Positions 8,767-16,295 of a DNA stretch of 23,095 nt are shown one piece after another. A program made the position numbers and the translations under genes. The stretch's first letter is position 1; each line of letters starts with the position of its first letter. Origin of the DNA: Seison nebaliae (taxonomy: Eukaryota; Rotifera; Pararotatoria; Seisonacea; Seisonidae); assembly GCA_023231475.1 (NCBI GenBank), contig JALJEE010001420.1, positions 1 through 23,095 on the forward strand, given 5' to 3'. The notes below the pieces were generated by a model. The model had not been told where the DNA came from, did no database searches, and saw nothing but the letters and a program-made list of their open reading frames with translations.

Positions 8767-9642
8767 ATGATCGGAATAACGCTTTCCATCATCATAACTC
8801 TTCTCCAATTCCATTTGATTAAGTCATGTGATATTGTGGGAGCGTCAGCCTGTCCACCCAAGCCAGATAAAGACTTACGTCAGGATGATTTCGCCGCCTA
8901 TTGCAATCAAGCTAAAAATAACATTTTATGCATTTGGGATAAATATGCGTTTTGTGAACATAACACAGAATACAAATCAGCAATTGACGATATGATCGAA
9001 CGTCTGGAATGGAAAGCATATGATTTATCAGAGGATTGTGGAATCGAAATGGATCTGAAAGAACATCGAACTACAACTCGTCGACCGAGACGACGAGGTC
9101 GTCCCAGAGGTAGAGGACGAGCTACAACATCTCAACTCGTTGATACGACGTCGCCACCAGTGAAATGTCCTTTGGAAGATTTGTCGAAACAATGTAAGCC
9201 GATCCTTCCCAAATTACTCCAATTCAACAAGAAATGGAGTCGAGTCGTCAAAGTGAAATGGTGTGGACAAGTACAGAAATTTAATAAATGTGCGAAACCG
9301 TTAATGGTGAAATGTTCGATGAGTGACGATGCAGCTAAATATAAAGATGTCGTCAATTATTATGAGAAATTGCAAAATGTGATTAGTAGTCAAGCGAATA
9401 TGTTCTGTGTTGGGGGAATTGAAGGATGTGAAAAGAATTTCGTTAATCCAGCTTGTCGACAACTTCAATTTAACCAGCGACGTCAATCTTTGAGAAAATT
9501 CTCAAAATCGGTTGCTCGATCATCCGCCACATTCCTATACACTTTACCAAAATTATCCAATACTAATCTTTCTCAGTTTTATTTAAATCTTTTCAATTCA
9601 CTCATTTATTTAACGATAGGAATTAGTTTGTATAATTCATAG
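8767..9642 (+). CDS. Secreted protein with two tandem six-cysteine modules
   Basis: The family is not recognised. Translation most likely starts at the ATG at 8767 (291 residues); reading the same frame from the TTG at 8758 would add three residues. Residues 1-20 form a signal peptide with hydrophobic core and cleavage near Lys-Ser/Cys. Two cysteine modules follow: C21, C29, C46, C55, C63, C91 and C134, C143, C166, C175, C183, C214. The central C-x8-C-x7-C spacing is identical in both, so the protein looks like an internal duplication. The second module has extra cysteines at 221 and 230. They are joined by a strongly basic Arg/Gly/Pro/Thr-rich linker (about 101-130). The C-terminus ends in a hydrophobic stretch of about 20 residues, which could be a GPI-anchor signal or a membrane tail. 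An extracellular or cell-surface role is likely; the ligand is unknown. It is a single exon, convergent with the minus-strand gene that follows, and has AATAAA 48 bases after the stop. Confidence 0.85.
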   Translation: MIGITLSIIITLLQFHLIKSCDIVGASACPPKPDKDLRQDDFAAYCNQAKNNILCIWDKYAFCEHNTEYKSAIDDMIERLEWKAYDLSEDCGIEMDLKEHRTTTRRPRRRGRPRGRGRATTSQLVDTTSPPVKCPLEDLSKQCKPILPKLLQFNKKWSRVVKVKWCGQVQKFNKCAKPLMVKCSMSDDAAKYKDVVNYYEKLQNVISSQANMFCVGGIEGCEKNFVNPACRQLQFNQRRQSLRKFSKSVARSSATFLYTLPKLSNTNLSQFYLNLFNSLIYLTIGISLYNS

Positions 9643-9667
9643 AATTTCTTATCAATTTCTATTAAAT

Positions 9668-9673
9668 TTTATT
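9668..9673 (-). terminator. Poly(A) signal AATAAA for the opposing minus-strand gene
   Basis: TTTATT on the plus strand reads AATAAA on the minus strand, 28 bases past the predicted spliced stop (9701) and 59 past the unspliced stop (9732). It sits only 17 bases from the plus-strand signal. Confidence 0.5.
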
Positions 9674-9689
9674 AGAAGAAATTTATGCA

Positions 9690-9695
9690 AATAAA
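9690..9695 (+). terminator. Poly(A) signal AATAAA for the secreted-protein gene
   Basis: Canonical hexamer 48 bases past the stop at 9642. It lies a few bases from the stop of the spliced form of the opposing gene, so the two transcripts probably overlap tail to tail. Confidence 0.55.
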
Positions 9696-9700
9696 ATTTT

Positions 9701-11681
9701 TCAAATTTCTCCAATTTTTACACCGAAAAAACTAAAAATGGCAATGAGAGACGAATCGAACGACGAGAGCTAAAAAGAAGAGAAATGAGATGAGAGAGAG
9801 AAAGAAAGAAAGAAAGAAGAAAACTTTAGGGTATATGAAATGGATGAGATGTTCCATTATATCGATCACTTCTTTCCTTCTCAATTCTTTCAATTGTTTC
9901 TGGAAACAATTGCTTCGCGGAAGGCAATTTAATGAAATATATCCGATCACTAACCAAATATTGAAAAGTAAATCCAAATGTTGAAGTTGATTCATCGAAT
10001 TCATCATAAAAAACGAGAGTGAATTTGTCGCTTGAAGAATTTTATCTTTCGATTTCTTCGATATTCTCCTCTCAACATTTCCATTCTTTTCTCGTTGCAC
10101 ATTCATCACCTGAACAAAATGACGGACTGGATGAGAAGGAATCGACACAACATCTTCTTTGAGTAAAGGAAATTTTTTTTTGAAATTCACATAAATTTCC
10201 ATAAACATATCATATAAATGATTGAATGATTTCCGTGTTAGATTCATATCCGATTTCATCAATTCTCCATTATTCATTGTCAATAATTTTAATAATAATT
10301 GAAAGACCAATAGATAATGTGACGTGTTCCGTCCGACGACTAATCGTAAATTACATAAAGTGAATTGGAGTAATTCCTCCAATTTCTTCTTCTCTTCAAC
10401 ACTCCACAACAACTCGAACTTCTTAACAATCTCACAACATTTCAATAAAATTTGTAATCCGAGAGAGAAATAATCGTTGAAATAGAACAACGGATGATGA
10501 ATTAGATCAATGGCGAAGGAGATGAACCTCCCAAATAATCGTTCGTGATAATTCATTGGATTGATGAGAATAAAATGAAAAAATGATTGCAATGTCCAGA
10601 GAATATATGGTAAATTGTTCATGCTTTCTAGAGATGACAATAACATTTCGAAGAAGAATTCCGAGAGAAATTCATTGTCGAAAGTTAAATGTCTCAATAA
10701 ATGGAAATGGGACAATTTCACTGGTTCATTGAGAAGATGACAATTCAATTTCAAGAAATTTTCATTCAATGTCCTAAATATTTCTCTTATTAAACGATCG
10801 ATTTCAATAACAACGCAATTTATCAATTGTTCTTCATTCATCTCTATCGAGTCTTCCTTCGATTTCTTGGAAATATAAAAGAACTTCTTCAATTTCCTGA
10901 GAACTATACCATTTCTTCCTTCTCCTTTCTCCTTCTTCTTCTTATTTCCATTCTTCAAATGAACATTATTCTTTAAAGTTCTTTGGTGATTGTTGGGGAA
11001 AATTTGACGAAGAAAATTATTGATTTTATGAAAGATTGCCAATCGTTCGTAGGAGTGTAGAAGATGGAAATGGAAGAATTGAGTTAATGAGAGAGAGGAA
11101 TTGAAGAAATTATGGAAGAAGTCAATTGAATCATAATAGAATGAGTGAAGTAAATTGGATTTGATTGACAATTTATAAAGAATGAGAATAGTTAGATAAA
11201 GTTCGAGTAGGAATGAATGGAAATTTTGATCATTTTCCGAAATTTCCAATTTCATCAATTCTTCATAAAGACAAATCGAATGGAATTTATAATTTAATAG
11301 ATTAACACAATTCTCAATATTCTCCAACACGTTCGTCTTCTCATCATAATGGATGAAAGTAGCAAATGAATTAGGAAATTTCATCGAATCACTCTCTTCA
11401 ATCCAATCATTAAAATTCACAATAAATTTGACGAATACTTCCCGATTCTTCATTCCACTCAAGTGAAAGAGACAATTTTCTTTTAATTGAAATCTATCTA
11501 TATCAGGACGTTGGAGAAAGTTGAAGAGATCCTCCTCATTCTCTGTACAATAATCTTCCGAAATTACCTTCCCATTCCATTGTGTGAAACTTTCCGATGT
11601 GCTTAAGTTGAAACCGAACGAACCTTCCAATCTCTTCAACTTGCTCGCTTTCACTTTCAATTCATTCATTCGTCTTCGCAT
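9701..11681 (-). CDS. Helix-rich protein of unknown family, one likely terminal intron
   Basis: The ATG at 11681 opens a long frame whose unspliced reading runs to a stop at 9732 (649 residues). The last 30 residues of that reading (VFFFLSFFLSLIS and so on) come from a pure pyrimidine tract that starts with GT and ends in TTTTTAG. I read it as a 55 nt phase-0 intron at 9770-9824, giving exons 11681-9825 and 9769-9701 and a protein of 641 residues ending FGVKIGEI. The protein is leucine-, phenylalanine- and asparagine-rich with many amphipathic helices and no signal peptide or obvious catalytic motif, consistent with an alpha-solenoid (HEAT/ARM-like) fold. A Lys-rich loop (KNGNKKKKEKGEG) lies near residues 245-257. 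I considered large repair and meiotic helical proteins such as MMS22L and MEI4 but saw no block that would justify either name. Coding status is likely from length and conventional composition. Confidence 0.75.
9770..9824 (-). other. Putative 55 nt intron in the helix-rich gene
   Basis: On the minus strand it begins GTTTTC after Pro-Lys and ends TTTTTAG, with an almost unbroken C/T tract between. Its size and composition match the 54 nt tetraspanin intron. It is a multiple neither of chance nor of frame constraint alone: without splicing the segment encodes an implausible Phe/Leu/Ser run. Its removal leaves an open frame to 9701. Confidence 0.6.
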
Positions 11682-12708
11682 GAAAATTTCTCAAAGGAAT
11701 GTAGAACAGTCATCAAACGGAAATAAGCCAATAGTTGAAAGTTCTCGAAAAATTCTTCCAAGAAATTTATTTTAATTTCTTTAATAATCATCTTTAATCT
11801 TTAATTATCATTTCAACTTCATCTCAATCAGATATCGTACTATGCTCGATCAATCTATCTCGACATACCTATTAATCAAATACCTACAAATTCAACACCA
11901 TTTCTTTAGTTCCATGGAGTATATCAATTTAACAGTTTATTTAACTATTTTTAACCGGCTTTCTCTCATCTTCCAATTAATGTCATCTTATCCTTATTAA
12001 AAACGAAAAATACTTGTTGAAAACTCCCTTTTTTCTTCTTCAACCTAACAAATATTGTGTCTTATGACATGATTACTGATGAAAGATTATAAAATAAAGG
12101 ATTGTAGGTATTAGGTTTAAATTTTCTTATTCTTAAGTTCATCTTATATTTCAACATCCATTCGAAAGTTATTGGATAAGATTCTTTTTTACATGCGCTT
12201 TCATTTCTAACCAATACGTTCATAAAGACGTACATCCGTTAGAATAGCATTCAAGTTCTTCTTAATAGTTACATAATAGTAATAAATTGAAAATTCGATT
12301 TCTAATTCATATTAATATCATATTCATATCCTTTATATATGGATGAAAGCATAAGACACATAAGTCAATAAGGATAAAAGACATTCAATGGATTTGGTAG
12401 TAAAATTTTGAGTAAAAAACAATGGTAGAAATTGGGTAAAGACCAGAGAAGGGAGGAGATTTCCAAAATTTAATTTGGTTATAAATTTTATTAATATATT
12501 TGTAGATTAATCTCATGGATTATTGATGGAAAATTAGAAATTTCTTACAGTTACGATTAATTTTTAAAAGTTTGCCAATGCTAGAAATGAACTGTTAGTC
12601 AGTTGTTTTCCTAACACTCTAAATCAATAGGAGATGTGTTGATTGGGATTTTTTTTATTTGAAAAGAAAAGCTTAAAAGATATTTTGTGGAAAGTATAAT
12701 TTGGGAGA
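11682..12708. other. Intergenic region between divergent genes, one possible decayed element
   Basis: This ~1 kb lies between the 5' ends of the minus-strand helix-rich gene and the plus-strand LOTUS gene, so it should hold both promoters. No promoter element could be assigned. No credible open frame is present. The middle holds an imperfect inverted repeat (listed separately). Confidence 0.5.
11981..12390. repeat. Imperfect terminal inverted repeat, possible decayed MITE
   Basis: Outer blocks AATGTC..TTATCCTTATT near 11989-12000 recur as the reverse complement near 12370-12385. Inner blocks TGTGTCTTATG at 12056-12066 recur as the reverse complement at 12350-12360. Two inverted matches in the right order suggest long inverted ends with about 50 extra bases in the left arm. 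The core is AT-rich and non-coding. No target-site duplication is evident, so mobility is inference. Confidence 0.4.
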
Positions 12709-13978
12709 ATGGGCGATGAAGAAAAAGAAGTTGATCCGAAGTTGGAAGAGTTCTTCAACGATTGTAGTTTTGTTTGTGGATCGATAGAGAAGAATTTAAG
12801 TATAGCACGATTCATCGGTTAATCCTTGAAATAAATTTGGAAAGTTAATTTGAATTTGGTGGCAGATGATTATAAATCGTTGACGGAACAAACGTTGGAC
12901 GTGACGGAATATGGATTCAAAAATGTCAAAGAGGCGTTGTTGGCTAATCCGAAATTGCAACAAGTGAAGTTGGAGATGATGAATATTTTGTGATTTTAAC
13001 GATAAGATTTGTAGAGGACCCAATAATGAATTATTGTTCACATTGAAACCGAATAAAAATAATAAAATTATCAGGAAGATGGTGATGGAACAGAAACCGA
13101 GCAATGATTATTCCAATAAGAGACGAGGAAGTAAATTTCAAAATATGAGACGAGGAATTCACAATAGAAATTTTAATTCTCATGTTAATCGTCGAATCAA
13201 TCCACCATATAGTAACGGTCGAATTAATCAGAAGAATGTGATGGTATCTCATATGTCGCCCAAAGTAAATTATGCATACAACAGTGATGGAACGGTAATG
13301 CGTAATGTGCGTGGTCATCTTATGACGGAACATCAAGCGTCTCTTTTCCTCAATAAGCATGCTACAACTGCTCCACCCAATTGTAGTCCTCTTCCTCCCA
13401 AATTCTCTCCTCAAGATTTCTTGAATGAAGTTTATTCTCCTAATAATAATCGTCATCAGGCGCCAGCCATACAGGATTTGCCATTGAAGGATGCAGTAGA
13501 TATTCGCACTAATAAGGATGTTCTCAATTTCCATATTAATTATAAAGGTTTCGATGAAGGAGTTCCCGAACATATTCCTTCTCATTTAAAACGATTAAAA
13601 AGTCCATTAATCCATAAGTTTCCTGAAGAGTTTGTGAGTCAAGTCAAATTGGAATGTGCTACACAAAAAAGTGATGCAGCTTCCGATTCAGAATTATCCG
13701 GAAATGAGAGAGAATTGGGAAAATATGATTCGATAGCGAAACATCTTTTCGGTAACGTGTCGATTGGTGGAGGAGATGAAAAACGGGTTGAAAGTTTCGA
13801 TTTTAAGACATCCAACAATAAAACTAAGCAGAGAACGATATTGGACTTGGAAGAATACGAAACTTTTTGTGAAAGATTCTCACGATGTGATTTGCGTGAA
13901 TGGACTGAAACTGATCCAATTACAGGTATCAGTGTCGTTTCGAGACCATTCGTATGTATGCTCGATTTCAAAATATGA
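12709..13978 (+). CDS. LOTUS (OST-HTH) domain protein, three exons
   Basis: Proposed exons are 12709-12817, 12866-12989 and 13015-13978, giving 398 residues. An in-frame stop at 12697 supports the ATG at 12709. Intron 1 is 48 nt with GT-AG ends. Intron 2 is either 25 nt (12990-13014) or, by a downstream acceptor, 85 nt (12990-13074); both keep the frame. Residues ~25-91 match the LOTUS pattern seen in TDRD5, TDRD7, Oskar and MARF1: DDYKSLTEQTLDVTEYGF, then an FKNVKEALLANPKLQQVKL helix and strand, closing with ELLFTLKP. LOTUS domains of this group are known to bind RNA G-quadruplexes or the germline helicase Vasa. The C-terminal 300 residues are Arg/Asn/Pro-rich and disordered, with RRG patches near 107-117, and no Tudor or SGNH domain is visible. 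The product is thus a short LOTUS-only protein, plausibly a germ-granule or RNA-regulatory factor. The domain call is confident; the role is inferred. Confidence 0.75.
12818..12865 (+). other. 48 nt intron 1 of the LOTUS gene
   Basis: Begins GTTAAT and ends GGTGGCAG. Without splicing the frame stops at once after Phe-Ile-Gly. Removal joins ARFI to DDYKSLTEQ and completes the conserved first part of the LOTUS domain, which is strong support. Confidence 0.8.
12990..13014 (+). other. Putative 25 nt intron 2 of the LOTUS gene
   Basis: Begins GTGATT and ends TTTGTAG, with a branch-like TTTAAC between. Removal joins MNI to LGPNNELLFTLKP and completes the LOTUS domain. An acceptor at 13073-13074 would give an 85 nt intron in the same frame but would delete the final LOTUS strand. 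One of the two, or a real frame break, is required because the TGA at 12991 stops the unspliced reading. Confidence 0.45.
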
Positions 13979-14383
13979 TGAAGAATATGATAATAAATGA
14001 ATCTATATATTTTCTTTTTTTGTTAAGTTTTCTTTTCTAATAAATTATTGAGTTTGATCAATTTTCTTTTTATTTAATTCAACAAAATGATTGTGAGGAA
14101 ATGATAAGTAATACACAACAGAATAGAGACTTGTTGAGACATGAGTAACGAATGTCGTCAATTGCCCCATTATTTACAAGATGATGAGTTGAGGAAAAAC
14201 GTGAAAAATTGGAAAAGGAAGAATGAAGGAGGGGGGGAGTGAAAGTAGATTGGCATGAAATAAGGAAAATTCATTAGCGATGGCGAATGTTATTGACAAT
14301 GACGAAATTGGAGATCTTGGGCGAGAGATAAGCGAAAAAAAAAAAAAATATAAATTCCCATGTTTGAACTTTCTTTTCTTCTT
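13979..14383. other. 3' flanks of two convergent genes
   Basis: Between the LOTUS stop and the tetraspanin stop there is no coding potential. An AATAAA at 13992-13997 lies 14 bases past the LOTUS stop. TTTATT at 14069-14074 reads AATAAA on the minus strand and could serve the tetraspanin, though it lies about 310 bases past its stop. A run of about 13 A follows near 14336. Confidence 0.55.
13992..13997 (+). terminator. Poly(A) signal AATAAA for the LOTUS gene
   Basis: Canonical hexamer just past the stop codon; a second AATAAA occurs near 14039. Confidence 0.5.
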
Positions 14384-15130
14384 TTAATATTCGGCACGAG
14401 ACAATGCACAACAAAGACAGATTGATGCCAACATACCAAATAATTGGATACATGCTACTCCGATTCCAATGCCGATTAGTGTGCTTGAATGTCGTTTGAA
14501 CCATCGATTATAAACGGGCCAACACGGCACTTTCCATGACGCAGTTGTGGTACATCTGGCAATTTCTGCTGGACAACAAGATGCCGGTGACTCACCAATC
14601 CAATCGTTAATTGAAATCGCTCCACAACATTTATTCTATATAAGGAGAGGAAGAATGATGAATGGAAATAAGAGAAATGAAGGAAGAACATCCAATTGAA
14701 TTTTATCAATAAATTTCGCCGCTATCATATTGTCGGAATAGAGTCGGAGCATATTCTCCTTCAAAATCTCCTTTCCATGTTCGTCCCATGTCTGACGGTA
14801 GAGGAGTGTAAAGACTCCAATTGCCAATTCGCCACACATCACCATCAGAAGGAATACCATATAGAAGGAGATGAGACAACGACTCTCTTTAATTGCGCCA
14901 CAACATCCGAAGAAGCCAACCACAAATATACATGCTCCAACAGCAACAATCAGAAAGGAGATGTATAAAAGTGTCGTTTTCGATGAATCGTCTACTAACG
15001 AACGATAATTTTCCGTTTCTTCCGATATGAGGAGATAAATACCGATACTTAATAATGCCGCTCCACTTAACCAGAAAATGAAATTGAATAATATCAACAA
15101 ATATTTCGTACAGTTAATAGAGGCACCCAT
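14384..15130 (-). CDS. Tetraspanin, two exons
   Basis: Exon 1 is 15130-14690 and exon 2 is 14635-14384, separated by a 54 nt pyrimidine-rich intron with GT-AG ends in phase 0. The 230-residue product has the full family layout. TM1 (about 12-33) follows MGASINCTKYLLILFN. A short first loop precedes TM2 (about 52-74), which carries the GFFGCCGAIKESRC motif after it. TM3 (about 85-107) leads to a compact large extracellular loop with CCG at the exon 2 start, then PASCC and two further cysteines (six in all, three disulfides expected). TM4 (IGIGIGVACIQLFGMLASIC) ends in a short tail with juxtamembrane CLCC cysteines, likely palmitoylated like those after TM1-TM2. Tetraspanins organise integrins and other receptors into plasma-membrane or vesicle microdomains. 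The subfamily cannot be named. Head-to-head with the ELM2 gene across about 1.2 kb and convergent with the LOTUS gene. Confidence 0.95.
14636..14689 (-). other. 54 nt intron of the tetraspanin gene
   Basis: On the minus strand it begins GTTCTTCC, is almost all pyrimidine, and ends TATATAG. Splicing joins KIQLD to NKCCGAIS, restoring the invariant CCG motif, so the boundaries are secure. Confidence 0.92.
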
Positions 15131-16295
15131 TCTTTCCTGATCTGACTAGTTCCGATGGAACCGATCAAAATTATGGTCGATTAAAATTGAGAGAAAACTT
15201 CCTTGTAACGATGATGGATTGCACCTGTACCAGTTGTGAAAGTTGAAACTATTATCATTCTAAACCATTGATATCAACACCAATATCAACTTCTCAACAA
15301 CTTTTCTCACAATTCCAAAATAAAGGAAAATCGTATTAATATACAATTTCAAATTGCCCAACAACAACACTCGATATATTCCCAATTATTGATTATTTTT
15401 TCTTTTAAGCTTCAAAATTCAATTGGAGAATAAGCCATGAAAGTTATTAAAATTGAAATAAAGAAGAGTGAAATGGATGAGCTTGAATTGACTGATGGAA
15501 ATTAACGATAAATATTTGGAAATAAAGTAAAGCTAATAATTTCTATTTGAAATAGTATTGAATGAATGAATTAATTAATGTAGAACGATCAGCTGCCTTC
15601 TCTCCAAACTCAACTCCCAACTAAACAGAAATGTCAGTTTATTTATTAATTCTTTTCACAACTCTACATTATTGTTGATAGAGAAAAAAAAACATTCATA
15701 AGGAGAATATTCTTCTCTCATGAGACGATAAGTTGTATTATGTGTGATGTTGAGAGAATTAATGGGAATTTCCCTCAATATTTCTTTTTGATTACTTGAT
15801 TAATTATTATTATTAATTAGTCTAGTTCGATTATAGTTTCATCATTCCTTACATTATCTTCTTCTTCTTAGACTTCAATATAATAATAATTATTATTATT
15901 ATTTCGAATTAAAATAATTGAATGTGAATAATATCGTGTTTGGATAGACGAGGGACGAGCTTCCAAATTCAAAAAAAAAGATAAAACGATTTGTTGGGAG
16001 AGAAGTGGCGAGCTATTAATAGGACATTGCTAAATATGTTGGATTTACCTCAACATTTGAGATAAACAATAATTATCATTTGAAATAAATCTTCCATTTT
16101 TTTCCTATCTTATCATGTTCTTCAGGTTTTGTCTTTTTATTTCCATATGCTTTTATCTCTCTTTTTTTTTTTTGTTAATTTTATTTTCATTTATTTTCAT
16201 TTGATGTGGAGAGTATAGTGGAGGAGAAGTGAAATTGTAAATGAGAAATTCAATATAACTTTTCATTTGAGAGGATCAGGAGACACATAAAAATT
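15131..16295. other. Divergent intergenic region between tetraspanin and ELM2 genes
   Basis: About 1.2 kb of AT-rich DNA with no open frame of note. It should hold both promoters and 5' UTRs, but no motif could be assigned with confidence. An AAT/ATT palindromic run lies near 15882-15902 and a T-rich run near 16160-16172. Confidence 0.55.

Noticed and set aside
9701-11681. Naming the helix-rich protein as MMS22L or MEI4
   Set aside because: Only general helical character is shared; no conserved block could be aligned by eye, so no name is given.
13031-13585. 184-residue antisense open frame over the LOTUS gene
   Set aside because: The plus strand carries an ATG with upstream stop, a domain match and splice sites; the antisense reading is rich in Ile, His and Arg, as expected of a shadow frame.
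14696-14968. 90-residue plus-strand frame opposite the tetraspanin
   Set aside because: The minus strand encodes all four tetraspanin membrane segments and the cysteine motifs, so this is a shadow.
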